Assembly: GCF_000017545.1 (NCBI RefSeq) | Contig: NC_009718.1 | Span: forward strand, 496,001 to 560,000 | Direction: 5' to 3' | From: Fervidobacterium nodosum Rt17-B1 | Lineage (GTDB): Bacteria > Thermotogota > Thermotogae > Thermotogales > Fervidobacteriaceae | Length of the DNA: 64,000 nt | Shown: positions 55,813-64,000 of the stretch, piece by piece | Position numbering within the stretch: the first letter of the stretch is position 1 | Layout: each line of letters begins with the position of its first letter | Notes under the pieces: generated by a model | Told to the model about the DNA's origin: nothing | Database searches by the model: none | The model's input: only the letters and a program-made list of their open reading frames with translations | Translations under genes and position numbers: made by a program

Positions 55813-56160
55813 TTAACTCTCCTTTTCAAGAAGGAATTTTACTGCCTTTTCAAGTTCCGGCAGCTTCTTTTTGATAACCTCCCAGATTATTTCAGCATCT
55901 ATTCCAAAATACTCATGAATAAGAATATCCCTTAAACCAGCGATTTTCTTCCATTCTATTGGATAAAGCTCTCTTTTATCATCCGGAATCTGCTTAACAG
56001 CTTCACCAATATTTTCAAGAGCTTTTAAAACTGCATAAAAAACCAGTTCATTTTCAACAAAATTGTTGTATTTTTCAATTCCTTGTGTAAACTTTTTAAT
56101 GCGATCAATCTCTTCAATGATGTCTTCAAGAATTACTTTTAGTATACGCTTTTTAGACAT
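55813..56160 (-). CDS. hepT: HEPN toxin HepT
   Basis: A 115-residue all-helical protein of the HEPN/DUF86 family. The catalytic RNase motif Rx4-6H is present as RDILIHEYF, which also provides the tyrosine that the antitoxin AMPylates in the characterised HepT-MntA pair. The ATG at 56160 overlaps the mntA stop by eight bases. It lies between hsdS and hsdR in the same transcript rather than as a separate locus. Confidence 0.9.
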   Translation of the reverse strand: MSKKRILKVILEDIIEEIDRIKKFTQGIEKYNNFVENELVFYAVLKALENIGEAVKQIPDDKRELYPIEWKKIAGLRDILIHEYFGIDAEIIWEVIKKKLPELEKAVKFLLEKES

Positions 56161-56443
56161 ATATAGCTTCCTCCATTATGAAAGGTTTTATGCGGGGATT
56201 TATAGCCGATTTAATCACAAGGTCAACCTTTTTACCAAAAAGTTCTTCAAGGTAGAATTTCAAATTCATGTAATTATCAAAAGTTTTGTAACCCTCTTTA
56301 AAATCAACTATGATATCTACATCACTATCTTTTCTTTGTTCGCCTCTTGCATAGGAGCCAAAGATAGCAATTTCAATTACTCCGAACTTTTCCACTAAAT
56401 AATTTTTACGTTCTTGTAGAATTACTTGTATATCACTGTTCAT
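56153..56443 (-). CDS. mntA: MNT-type nucleotidyltransferase antitoxin MntA
   Basis: A 96-residue minimal nucleotidyltransferase. The signature [15 protein letters not shown] fits GSx10DxD, and the third acidic residue follows in a later strand (KVDLVI). In characterised pairs this protein neutralises HepT by adding AMP residues to the tyrosine of its motif. Its start overlaps the end of hsdS by four bases (ATGA type), and its end overlaps hepT. Confidence 0.92.
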   Translation of the reverse strand: MNSDIQVILQERKNYLVEKFGVIEIAIFGSYARGEQRKDSDVDIIVDFKEGYKTFDNYMNLKFYLEELFGKKVDLVIKSAINPRIKPFIMEEAIYV

Positions 56444-57729
56444 TTTTCTTCCTCCTCAATAAGGTGATTTACTCTAACTTTGCCTGTCAGCAAATCTTCC
56501 ATTAAGCCTTTTTTGACTCTTTCAAGTTTTTCCTTATAGGCTTGCTCTTTTTCTATGACTTCATCTATTTGGGATAAAATTGAAGCTATGCGGTGTTGTT
56601 CGGAAAGCAAACAAGGAACTTTCACCTCTAACTTTGCTAGCTGACTTTTAGATATCTCGTTAAAAGTAGTTCCTGAACCCAATGAAATCATTTTGTTTAT
56701 ATATCGATGCAAACAATAGTAAAAAAAATCTTCATCATAATAGTTTTTGTTTAAGATTATACTTTTGCAACCCTGATTTGTTGCATAATTAGTTTTAACA
56801 ATAGATAAATATCCTATTGGTGCACGGCTTGACAAAACAATTGAATCCCTAGGTATAATCTTAGCAGCACAACTATTTAATCCATCTTTACTAATTTTTC
56901 TTTGGGATGTATAAATGTACTTTTTTTGCTTGCTCAAGTCATCGGGTGTAACCCAAACTATATCACCATTCCAAAATTGAGGCTTAGAAGTATCTGGAGT
57001 AGCACCTGATACAATTCTGCCTGTTTCTCCTAACCTTACCACTTCCCACTCCTCTGGAATCCTCCCAAGCGGTGAGTCCTTGAATTTATCAATCTTCTCA
57101 TTCCTCAATCTCCACTTCTCACTCTCACCTTCACCCTCACTTACCACTCCTTTAGTAAGCAAATCTTGCATCAAACCTTGCTTTATGCGTTTGTACTTTT
57201 CTATAATTTTGCCCGTTTTTTCAATTGCACGGTCAACAGTTTTAAGTATCTCAGCAATTTTTTGCTGCTCAAAGATGGGAGGTAGGAATATTTCAAAACT
57301 TAAAAAATCTTTTTCATGAACTCGTTTTGAACCAGTACCTTTTTCATAGAGAGAAAAAGCTTTATATAAAGTGCGTAGTGTATAATCTAAATAATAAACA
57401 TCCAAATTTTTACTTACATCAAATGAAGGCACATCAGAAGTAGAACAATAACCATCCAACTCTGGTGGTATAACACCAAAAGCACCACGAACTAAATTTT
57501 GTTTTCCATAAATAAATTGTCCCGCTTTTCTCTTATAATATATTGTAGATTCTTTTTCTCTATTCAATTCTACCTCTCTAACTTCTCTTGCAAAAACTCC
57601 TTTGTTCCATAATCTAACTGTTATTCGCTTATTTGGATCCTTTTCATTATCAGGTATCCTAGAAATACTTAAAACTTCTCCCAACTTTACCCTTTTCCAT
57701 CCCTCAAGTACTTTCACATTTTCGCTCAT
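56440..57729 (-). CDS. hsdS: Type I restriction enzyme, S subunit
   Basis: Specificity subunit with two target recognition domains of about 150 residues, each followed by a conserved helical spacer: PPIFEQQKIAEILKTVDRAI with IKQGLMQDLLTKG, and then LLSEQHRIASILSQIDEVI with VKKGLMEDLLTGKVRV. The second TRD starts with PEEWEVVRLGE. ATG 57729 lies six bases after GGAGGT; an ATG two codons earlier is too close to it. It is separated from hsdM by a 350-base gap, which is unusual. Confidence 0.92.
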   Translation of the reverse strand: MSENVKVLEGWKRVKLGEVLSISRIPDNEKDPNKRITVRLWNKGVFAREVREVELNREKESTIYYKRKAGQFIYGKQNLVRGAFGVIPPELDGYCSTSDVPSFDVSKNLDVYYLDYTLRTLYKAFSLYEKGTGSKRVHEKDFLSFEIFLPPIFEQQKIAEILKTVDRAIEKTGKIIEKYKRIKQGLMQDLLTKGVVSEGEGESEKWRLRNEKIDKFKDSPLGRIPEEWEVVRLGETGRIVSGATPDTSKPQFWNGDIVWVTPDDLSKQKKYIYTSQRKISKDGLNSCAAKIIPRDSIVLSSRAPIGYLSIVKTNYATNQGCKSIILNKNYYDEDFFYYCLHRYINKMISLGSGTTFNEISKSQLAKLEVKVPCLLSEQHRIASILSQIDEVIEKEQAYKEKLERVKKGLMEDLLTGKVRVNHLIEEEEK

Positions 57730-57735
57730 TTTCAT

Positions 57736-58086
57736 ACCTCCATTTTTTCAATCGATTCATTATCAGTAAGCAAATTAATCTAACTTGATGGCACAATTGT
57801 TTTAAAATCGTATTTTAAACAATTCCACTAGTTGATAAATACACCAGCGATTTTAAACTTATCAAATACTGTAGCATTGACTGAAATCAATATGAAACTT
57901 TCAAAAGCTATATTTAAATGTTTTGCGATATAATTAAAATTTAATTCTTGGCTGTCTTGTAAAAAAGCTTTCCACTTCTTCTATATTGTATGATTCATTT
58001 ATTGTATGATTCACTTGGCGAAAATTGTCCCAATAAGTATTACACAATCGCTATAATCACTAACTTATAATCAATATGTTTGATGT
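57736..58086. other. Gap between hsdM and hsdS with a possible HsdM-like remnant
   Basis: About 350 bases interrupt the restriction operon. On the minus strand an open stretch of roughly 50 codons (57980 down to the stop at 57828) ends in FDKFKIAGVFIN, which closely resembles [12 protein letters not shown] inside the HsdM C-terminal region. The sequence may be a decayed fragment of that kind. Two nearly identical 13-base repeats (TTGTATGATTCA) are at 57986-58012. No promoter is obvious. Confidence 0.4.
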
Positions 58087-60531
58087 TTAAACTTTCTCGT
58101 AATATCCAAGTTCCTCCAAAAATTTGTTTAGCTTACTGACTTCCTGTTCTCGTTCATTTAGAAGACGGTCAAGAGACACACTATATTTATCCCAAAGATT
58201 TTCAAAAATCTTTATCAGTTCTTTTTTCTCTTCATTTAAGTACTTTTCAAGTTGATTGCTAATTAATTCAAAGAACTTTTCGAGCAATAGCTCTTTTGCT
58301 TCTTCTTCGGTAATAGATTCAATCTTTTCACCTATCTTATTTTCAAGTTCCTTTTGCTTTCCGCTTATCTCACTTCTTACCTTTTTAATTTCCTTTTCTT
58401 TTTGAACAATATTTTCTAACAAATCTTCCCATTTTTTTACTTCTCTTCTTGCAGCCTCGCTGTCTTTTGATTTTAAATCTTCAACCAAGTCCTTCAGAAA
58501 CTCTTTGACTTTGCTTGCAGTTTTATCTCCCTGCTGCTCTTCATCCCAATCTTCAACCTCTTCTAAAAGCTCACTTAAATCCGCTTCAATTTCGGCAAGC
58601 CTGCTTTCAAGATCTTCAATTTCTTCTATGTCTTCTTTAAAATATTTTTCTTTAATTCTTTCTCTTTCAACCAAATCCTTGTTCCAACCCGCAGAAACTA
58701 TACTTTTGAAATCATAGACAAGCTCTTCCCACCAATTTGCAAATATGCCTGCTATTTTGAATTCATCAAACGTTCCGATTGGTAAGAGATATTCTTTCAA
58801 TTTTTTCAAAGCTTCATTTCTAAATTTCCAAAGATTATTTCTACCAAAAAATTGCTCAATTTCAGGTTTTACAATCTGCCACCATTCCAAAAGCTTTTCT
58901 TTGTGTTTTTCTATTACACCCTTTACTTCGGTGGAATTATTAATTACTTCTCTAATTTGGTTTTTATCAGTAACGTCCTTTTTAAACTCCAAATAATTTT
59001 CGCTTTTCTCTGTTAGCAAAATATCATAGTTTAAGCTAAATTTTTTCAATTGATTTTCGTAAAGCATTACCTCTTGTTTTGTAATACCACCAAAAAGGTG
59101 TGCGTGAACATCTTCAATTTCAGGATCTGGAGAATTGTCAACATAGCGTCTAATATTTAGATTAAAGTCGTTTTCCTCTATCTCCTTTATATCAACTAAT
59201 TTGGAATATTTGGGTATTTCCTTCTTTTCTTCAAACACTGTAACTATCTTCTCTATATCTTCTGGTCTCAAGAAATTCTGATTTCTACCTTCTCCGTACT
59301 CTCTGTCGGCGTTAATGAACAAGATCTTATTTTTCAAATTTTCTGGTTTGTTTTTATTAATAACAATAATACAAGCTGGTATTCCAGTGTTGTAGAAAAG
59401 TTTAGGTGGAAGCCCTATTATTGCCTCAATCAAGTCATCTCTTACTATTCCTTCCCTTATAACTTTTTCCTGTCCGCTCCTAAACAAAACACCATGAGGC
59501 ATAACTGTTGCCATTACTCCGTTATCTTTCAAACTGGCAATCATATGTTGCAAGAACATAAGGTCAGCTTTTTTTCCATTCTCAGGAGTAAAACCATATT
59601 TAAATCTTTCTGTAAATTGCATATTTGCGCGTGAATAGTTTTCTGAGAAAGGTGGGTTGGCTAATATTCTGTCAAACTTTTTTATATATCCATTTTCCAA
59701 AAACATGGGATTTGTCAATACATCTTCATTTTCTATCTGCGCATCATTAATGCCGTGTAGAATCATATTCATTTTACAAATAGACCATGTCAATCCATTA
59801 AGTTCTTGCCCATATAGTGCTAAATTTGCTGAGTTTTGTCCTTGTTCTTCAACATAGTGGAACGCTTCAATCAAAAAACCACCAGAACCTACAGTTGGGT
59901 CATAAATCGACATACCTTCACGGGGTTTGACCAACCTTACCATCAATTTTTTTACGTGAGATGGTGTGTAAAACTCTCCGCCTTTTTTTCCAGCTGAATC
60001 AGCAAATTCTTTTAGCAAATATTCATAAGCAGCGCCAAGTAAATCCGGGAATTCAAAATTTGAAGGTATTAGTTTATAGTTATTGAAATGATTAATAAGA
60101 TCAATAAGTTGCTGATCTTTGAGGCGTGTTTTTCCTTTCACCGCGTTAAAATCTATGTGTTTTAAAACCCCTTCGAGCCCTGTATTAGCTTCCTCTAAAG
60201 CACTTAAAGCTTTATTAAGCTGATTACCAACATCTTCCTTCAATTTCAAAATATTCTCCCATCTTGCCCTTTCAGGAACAAAAAATGTATCGCCGTAAGA
60301 GTTTGGATCTTCTAATAGTTCATTTATTTGTTCTTCAGAATACCCCATATCTCTGAATTCATTTTTTAACTCCCGTCTTTTTTCTTCAAAAACATCCGAA
60401 GCGTATTTTAAAAATAACATACCAAAGATATATTCTTTATATTCAGAAGCATCCATTTTACCTCTGAGTTTATCAGCAGCTTTAAAAAGATGTGCTTCTA
60501 GCTGTCTTAATGTTATTTTTTCTCCAGTCAA
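58087..60531 (-). CDS. hsdM: Type I restriction enzyme, M subunit with long C-terminal extension
   Basis: N6-adenine methyltransferase subunit. The HsdM N-terminal helical domain ([17 protein letters not shown]) is followed by the SAM motif [10 protein letters not shown] and the catalytic motif NPPF. From about residue 500 a further 300 residues of charged coiled coil extend the protein to 814, against about 500 for ordinary HsdM; this part contains [24 protein letters not shown] start at 60531 follows AGGAGGGG. The insertion sequence begins within about 15 bases of that site. Confidence 0.92.
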   Translation of the reverse strand: MTGEKITLRQLEAHLFKAADKLRGKMDASEYKEYIFGMLFLKYASDVFEEKRRELKNEFRDMGYSEEQINELLEDPNSYGDTFFVPERARWENILKLKEDVGNQLNKALSALEEANTGLEGVLKHIDFNAVKGKTRLKDQQLIDLINHFNNYKLIPSNFEFPDLLGAAYEYLLKEFADSAGKKGGEFYTPSHVKKLMVRLVKPREGMSIYDPTVGSGGFLIEAFHYVEEQGQNSANLALYGQELNGLTWSICKMNMILHGINDAQIENEDVLTNPMFLENGYIKKFDRILANPPFSENYSRANMQFTERFKYGFTPENGKKADLMFLQHMIASLKDNGVMATVMPHGVLFRSGQEKVIREGIVRDDLIEAIIGLPPKLFYNTGIPACIIVINKNKPENLKNKILFINADREYGEGRNQNFLRPEDIEKIVTVFEEKKEIPKYSKLVDIKEIEENDFNLNIRRYVDNSPDPEIEDVHAHLFGGITKQEVMLYENQLKKFSLNYDILLTEKSENYLEFKKDVTDKNQIREVINNSTEVKGVIEKHKEKLLEWWQIVKPEIEQFFGRNNLWKFRNEALKKLKEYLLPIGTFDEFKIAGIFANWWEELVYDFKSIVSAGWNKDLVERERIKEKYFKEDIEEIEDLESRLAEIEADLSELLEEVEDWDEEQQGDKTASKVKEFLKDLVEDLKSKDSEAARREVKKWEDLLENIVQKEKEIKKVRSEISGKQKELENKIGEKIESITEEEAKELLLEKFFELISNQLEKYLNEEKKELIKIFENLWDKYSVSLDRLLNEREQEVSKLNKFLEELGYYEKV

Positions 60532-60547
60532 GTCAACCCCTCCTAAT

Positions 60548-61610
60548 CAAACCTTGATGTTGTTAACCAAAGGTATTGATAAATTTCAAAAATCATATTA
60601 TCTTCTTAAAGAGGGGACACCCCCCAATATACTCTCAATAAGGAGGTATCCCGACATGACTAATATCCAACTCAAATGCCCTCATTGCGGCTCTTCTAAC
60701 TTCATCAAAAATGGTCATGATAAATTCAAAAACCAAATCTTCTTTTGCAAAGACTGCAAGCGTTACTTTAAACTTTCTTTCACCAAAAAACACAAACTTT
60801 TCTCTTTCCCTTACCCTCGTTGTGTTCATTGTAACCATGTCATGGAAATTTACAAAATCCGCCGTTATTTCGTTCGTTTCAGATGCAGAAAGTGCAACTT
60901 CAAAACTTCTGTTCCACTTTCTCTTCCTCAGCCTGTGCCTTTCAACTTTCATCCTTTCAAATTCTTCCGTTTCCCTATCTATATCGTTCTCAAAGCTTTC
61001 ATCTTGTACTTCAAATACAACCTTTCTCTTCGTGCTATTAAAGCTTGCTTGAATATCAATGTCTCTCATGTCGCTATTTACAAATGGATTATCAAGTTAT
61101 CTTCTGTTATTTCGCTTTTTGAGTTTGAGAATGTATTTAAAGTTCACGGTGATGAAACAGTTATTGTATTTCGAGACAAAAAGTACTATGTGTGGCTATT
61201 AGTTGAGCATGGTACGAATTTAATAGTAGCTTGGCATGTATCAAGATATCGTGATATGTCACAAGTAAAGATATTGTTAGATAAATACTTTAGTCAAAGA
61301 AAACAAAACACACAAATAGAGTTAATAACCGATGGACTAAAAGCGTACGAGATAGCAGTGAAACTAAATTTTGATAATGTTGAGCACAGAGAAGTAAGAC
61401 TAGGTAAAAACAACGAATGTGAATCGAAATTTTCGTTATTTAAGATGTTTGTTAGAGCAAAAAGGAGCTTCAAGAAATTTAGCAACATACGGTACTATGT
61501 AAATGGTTTTTGTGTAGTAAGGAACCTATGCAAGTTATATGAGAACGAAAATGAGATGATTACAGCTTTAGCTTCCATCATCACTACTAGTTAACAGCAT
61601 CCAAACCTTA
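60548..61610 (+). mobile_element. Insertion sequence with DDE transposase
   Basis: About 1.06 kb. The ends hold imperfect inverted repeats: left TTGATGTTGTTAAC (60554-60567) against right GTTAACAGCATCCAA (61590-61604), with partial matches continuing outwards by a few bases. A target duplication could not be defined. The transposase stop lies inside the right repeat. A diverged second copy of the transposase starts at 63,742. Confidence 0.6.
60656..61594 (+). CDS. Transposase with N-terminal zinc ribbons and DDE domain
   Basis: ATG 60656 behind AAGGAGGT gives 312 residues; an upstream in-frame start at 60554 has no such site. Two zinc-ribbon pairs (CPHCGSSNF, CKDC and CVHCNH, CRKC) precede a helix-turn-helix. 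The DDE catalytic residues fit VHGDETVI, ITDGLKAYE and NECESKFSLFK. The plan resembles IS6/IS240-type and related IS families, but family assignment is uncertain. The frame looks intact, so the element may be mobile. Confidence 0.88.
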   Translation: MTNIQLKCPHCGSSNFIKNGHDKFKNQIFFCKDCKRYFKLSFTKKHKLFSFPYPRCVHCNHVMEIYKIRRYFVRFRCRKCNFKTSVPLSLPQPVPFNFHPFKFFRFPIYIVLKAFILYFKYNLSLRAIKACLNINVSHVAIYKWIIKLSSVISLFEFENVFKVHGDETVIVFRDKKYYVWLLVEHGTNLIVAWHVSRYRDMSQVKILLDKYFSQRKQNTQIELITDGLKAYEIAVKLNFDNVEHREVRLGKNNECESKFSLFKMFVRAKRSFKKFSNIRYYVNGFCVVRNLCKLYENENEMITALASIITTS

Positions 61611-61885
61611 ATAACTTAAGAAAAATTCTACATAATTATTTAAATTCTATACAATTTTAGTTGTAGCAAACGATAATGATGTTGTCAGTATTTTCTATTT
61701 GTCTCGTATTGTTTATTATATCACATTAAGGCCTCAGACCAAAAAATCACTGAATATTTTTAAGCAATTAATTTTTTGAAACTTTTCTTCGACTTTACAA
61801 ATATTATATAATTAAAATTAATAACAATATTTATGAACCTAAAGTAAAACGGTAAAATACTTAGAATGTGCAAGGAGCTAAGAAT

Positions 61886-62935
61886 ATGAAAGATGAATTG
61901 CTCAAGCTAATTAATAAATTTAAAAAGAACAAGGATATCTTTAAGTTCGGAGAAGAAGCAACAAAACAAGGAATAGTTTTAAGAATCTTAAAAGAATTAG
62001 GATGGGATTTCTTTAACATAAGCGAAGTTCAACCAGAATACTCAGTTGGGAATCAAAAAGTAGATTACGCTTTAGGATATAATGGGAAGATTAAAGCTTT
62101 TATAGAAGTGAAAAAAGTCAATGAGGATTTGGAAAAACACCAAGAACAACTTCTAAATTATGCATTTAAAGAAGGTGTGAAATTAGCTATATTAACTAAT
62201 GGAATTAGTTGGTGGTTTTATTTACCTTTGCGTGAAGGAAGTTGGGAACAAAGAAAATTTTATACCATTGAAATACTCGACCAAAAAAGTGGAGATATTG
62301 TGGAAAAATTTGAGGAATTTTTATCCAAGGATAATGTGATTTCTGACAAAGCCGTAGAAAATGCTGAAAAATTATACAATAGTAGGCAAAAAATAACTTT
62401 GATAACCGAAACACTCCCCAAAGCATGGGATAAAATAATTTCCGAACCTGATAAAAGACTTGTAGAGATTTTAGCTGAAACAACTGAAAGATTGTGTGGA
62501 CACAAACCTGATGACAGAATAGTTGAAGAGTTTTTAGGAAAAATTAGTCAAGAAAAATCAACACCAAAAACAATGCCAACTTACTCTGAAACTCAAAATG
62601 TTGAAGATTTTACTGAAAAATCCATTATAGGCTTTACTCTAAGAAAAAAGGAATACCAAGTTAACTCTTGGAGAAACTTATTAATGAGTATTATCGAGAT
62701 CGTCTTAACAACAAACAGAAAACAATTTGAAAAAGTACTTAGTTTAAAAGGTAGAAAAAGACCATATTTTTCAAAAATGCCTAGTGAGTTAAGAGAACCT
62801 GAAAAAATCAAAGACACGGATATTTATGTTGAAACAAATCTTAGCGCAAATAGTATTGTTTCGCTTTCAAAAAAGGTTATAAAGCTTTTCGGATATGACG
62901 AAAATGAGCTTATAATACATACAAAAGAAAGCTGA
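61886..62935 (+). CDS. Stand-alone PD-(D/E)xK nuclease of type I HsdR N-terminal kind
   Basis: ATG 61886 lies behind AAGGAG; the GTG at 61868 precedes that site and is rejected. The first 150 residues match the predicted type IV/HsdR N-terminal nuclease group: a helix, then LRILKELGW, QPEYSVGNQKVDYAL and AFIEVKK, giving the E-D-ExK core, followed by LTNGISWWFY. The next 200 residues are helical and charged and may recognise DNA. There is no helicase domain. It stands alone, next to an IS, and could be a modification-dependent or accessory restriction enzyme. Confidence 0.78.
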   Translation: MKDELLKLINKFKKNKDIFKFGEEATKQGIVLRILKELGWDFFNISEVQPEYSVGNQKVDYALGYNGKIKAFIEVKKVNEDLEKHQEQLLNYAFKEGVKLAILTNGISWWFYLPLREGSWEQRKFYTIEILDQKSGDIVEKFEEFLSKDNVISDKAVENAEKLYNSRQKITLITETLPKAWDKIISEPDKRLVEILAETTERLCGHKPDDRIVEEFLGKISQEKSTPKTMPTYSETQNVEDFTEKSIIGFTLRKKEYQVNSWRNLLMSIIEIVLTTNRKQFEKVLSLKGRKRPYFSKMPSELREPEKIKDTDIYVETNLSANSIVSLSKKVIKLFGYDENELIIHTKES

Positions 62936-63387
62936 TGGCTGAGAATAACGTTTATATGAGTACTTAAAAAAATCATTATATGAATATACAAATTTTGCAA
63001 ATTTTTATTGAGCCATTTGAGTTTAAAATTATTTTTATAGCTAGTAATAATATTATTAAACTCATAAATTTTAATTAATAAGATTAATTTATTACAATTA
63101 AAATAGTAAGATATATTAGACTCATTTTGTTTTTTTAATCTTACTGAATAATTCAAAATAATTTGATTGTTTTAATCAAATAAGTTTGGATAATCTTGAT
63201 AACTTAGATTAAACTAATTAAATTTTACGTTTTTCACGCATTCCAATAGCAAATTTTGCTATTTTATTTTTTGGATACAAAATGCAATATAAGGTTTCTT
63301 ATATTGCATTTTTTATATCACCCAGGGTAATAGTTTTAACGTTTCAAAAATCGTTTATTTATGCGGTTTTTCGCAATTTATTTTTCA
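62936..63387. other. A+T-rich spacer with two hairpins
   Basis: About 450 bases, with no supported gene on either strand. Besides very A+T-rich sequence it holds a 9-bp palindrome at 63245-63263 and the strong hairpin at 63279-63312. The dense thymine runs on the left side resemble decayed sequence. Confidence 0.5.
63279..63314. terminator. Perfect 15-bp hairpin, terminator
   Basis: The stem 63279-63293 pairs exactly with 63298-63312 around a 4-base loop. The plus-strand side continues in T. It lies 75 bases beyond the DUF190 stop and could end that minus-strand transcript or a plus-strand one from the nuclease gene. Confidence 0.7.
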
Positions 63388-63723
63388 TCATCTGAAGAAC
63401 ATACCATGTATGTCTCTGAAAACAAGTAAGGCCGACTCTTTTAAATAAGGTTTGACTTTTTCAATAAACTTTTGTGCGGTGTCGTCGTCTGTGAAAATTT
63501 CGATTATAATCGGAAGTTCAGGTTCGACAATTTCACGTAGTGCTGTGTGGAGTTTCTTATCGAATACGTATCCTTCCATTGCTTTGTATTCAATAAAATC
63601 CGAAATTCCTAGCTCAATAGCAAATTCGGCAATGATTTTGTTGAGTGGTTTGTTGTGCAATTCCTTACAACGCACATTTTCTTTTACAAAGATTCTTATA
63701 TACGTTCCTACAAATTCTTCCAT
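63388..63723 (-). CDS. DUF190 family protein
   Basis: A 111-residue PII-like protein. The family pattern is seen in GTYIRIFVKENVRCK at the N terminus, the central SDFIEYKAMEGYVF (the glycine-containing turn of DUF190), and PIIIEIFTDDDTAQKF near the end. DUF190 genes are usually next to crcB (fluoride exporter), which is not visible here, so it is either orphaned or its partner was displaced by the IS remnant. Function is unknown. Confidence 0.85.
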   Translation of the reverse strand: MEEFVGTYIRIFVKENVRCKELHNKPLNKIIAEFAIELGISDFIEYKAMEGYVFDKKLHTALREIVEPELPIIIEIFTDDDTAQKFIEKVKPYLKESALLVFRDIHGMFFR

Positions 63724-63741
63724 ACTATCCCCCCAATTTAG

Positions 63742-64000
63742 ATAGAAATTACAAAATCCGTCGTTACTGCCTTCTTTTCAGATGTAAAAAGTGTAATTTC
63801 AAAACTTCTATCACTATTTCAGTCTATCAATCCGTTCCTTTCACTCTTCAACCTCTCAAATTCTTCCTTTTCTCTATCTATATCGTCTTTAAAGCTTTTT
63901 TACTTTACTTCAAATAAAACATTTCTCTTCAAGCTATTAAATCCATTTTGAATATAAACATCTCTCATGTCGCTATTTACAAATGGATTATTAAGTTACC
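63742..64000 (+). pseudogene. Degenerate transposase copy, truncated at both ends
   Basis: Corresponds to about 60844-61100 of the intact transposase, with many substitutions over the whole length. A TAA replaces a tyrosine codon (after LYFK, near 63915), and the 5' third is missing. The right end runs past the window. It must be an older insertion of a related element, now dead. Confidence 0.85.

Noticed and set aside
57986-58012. Two TTGTATGATTCA copies as a CRISPR-like or phase-variation repeat
   Set aside because: Only two short copies, not in a coding region and not regularly spaced beyond the pair.
60635-61069. Minus-strand frame opposite the transposase
   Set aside because: Shadow of the transposase coding strand, with no domain or ribosome binding site.
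1-64000. CRISPR arrays, rRNA and tRNA genes
   Set aside because: No regularly spaced short repeats and no recognisable RNA gene signatures were found by eye.

Overview
The window looks like chromosome of an anaerobic, low-GC, thermophilic Thermotogota bacterium of the Fervidobacterium/Thermosipho type. This is inferred from strong A+T bias, a PerR-rubrerythrin-superoxide reductase cluster, SufC with a single SufBD protein, a classic clustered pyr operon, and protein family resemblance; no rRNA or other strong taxonomic marker is present.

Bases 1-37,300 are ordinary core genome: a 5'-truncated gene, the pyrCKDFE operon with what reads as a PyrR-type attenuator leader, a possible small RNA, cysE-cysK, the oxidative stress cluster perR-rbr-sor, malic enzyme, a membrane PAS-GGDEF-EAL protein with a dead GGDEF motif, comB, sufC-sufB-like, several transporters, an RlmN-like radical SAM protein with a thioredoxin-reductase-like flavoprotein, and a PhzF protein. 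A decayed diguanylate cyclase gene follows. Then comes a six-gene minus-strand run (2-hydroxyacid dehydrogenase, rqcH, uvrB, GH20 hexosaminidase, fused ABC permease, phosphohexomutase) and a PiT phosphate transporter with its DUF47 partner.

From about 37,690 to the end the window is a defence island. Its left edge cuts a family C69 dipeptidase gene after about 125 codons. Inside are (a) recQ with a frameshift at an A8 run, followed by a DprA/SLOG-like gene; (b) a plus-strand six-gene cassette (40,943-51,181): PLD-like nuclease-helicase, 65-aa protein, DndD-like zinc-hook ATPase, 151-aa protein, type III-like Mod methyltransferase carrying a zinc ribbon, and type III-like Res; (c) a minus-strand type I restriction-modification operon hsdM-hsdS-mntA-hepT-hsdR-ygjP, with a HEPN/MNT toxin-antitoxin pair embedded between hsdS and hsdR; (d) an insertion sequence directly upstream of hsdM, a stand-alone PD-(D/E)xK nuclease, a DUF190 gene, and a decayed second copy of the transposase running off the end.

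The most interesting object is cassette (b). It is bracketed by 428-bp direct repeats (40,139-40,566 and 51,367-51,794) that differ at only four bases and duplicate the 3' third of the DprA-like gene. That is the footprint expected if circular DNA carrying the cassette integrated by a single crossover in that gene. The gene combination does not match any named defence system that I can recognise with certainty.
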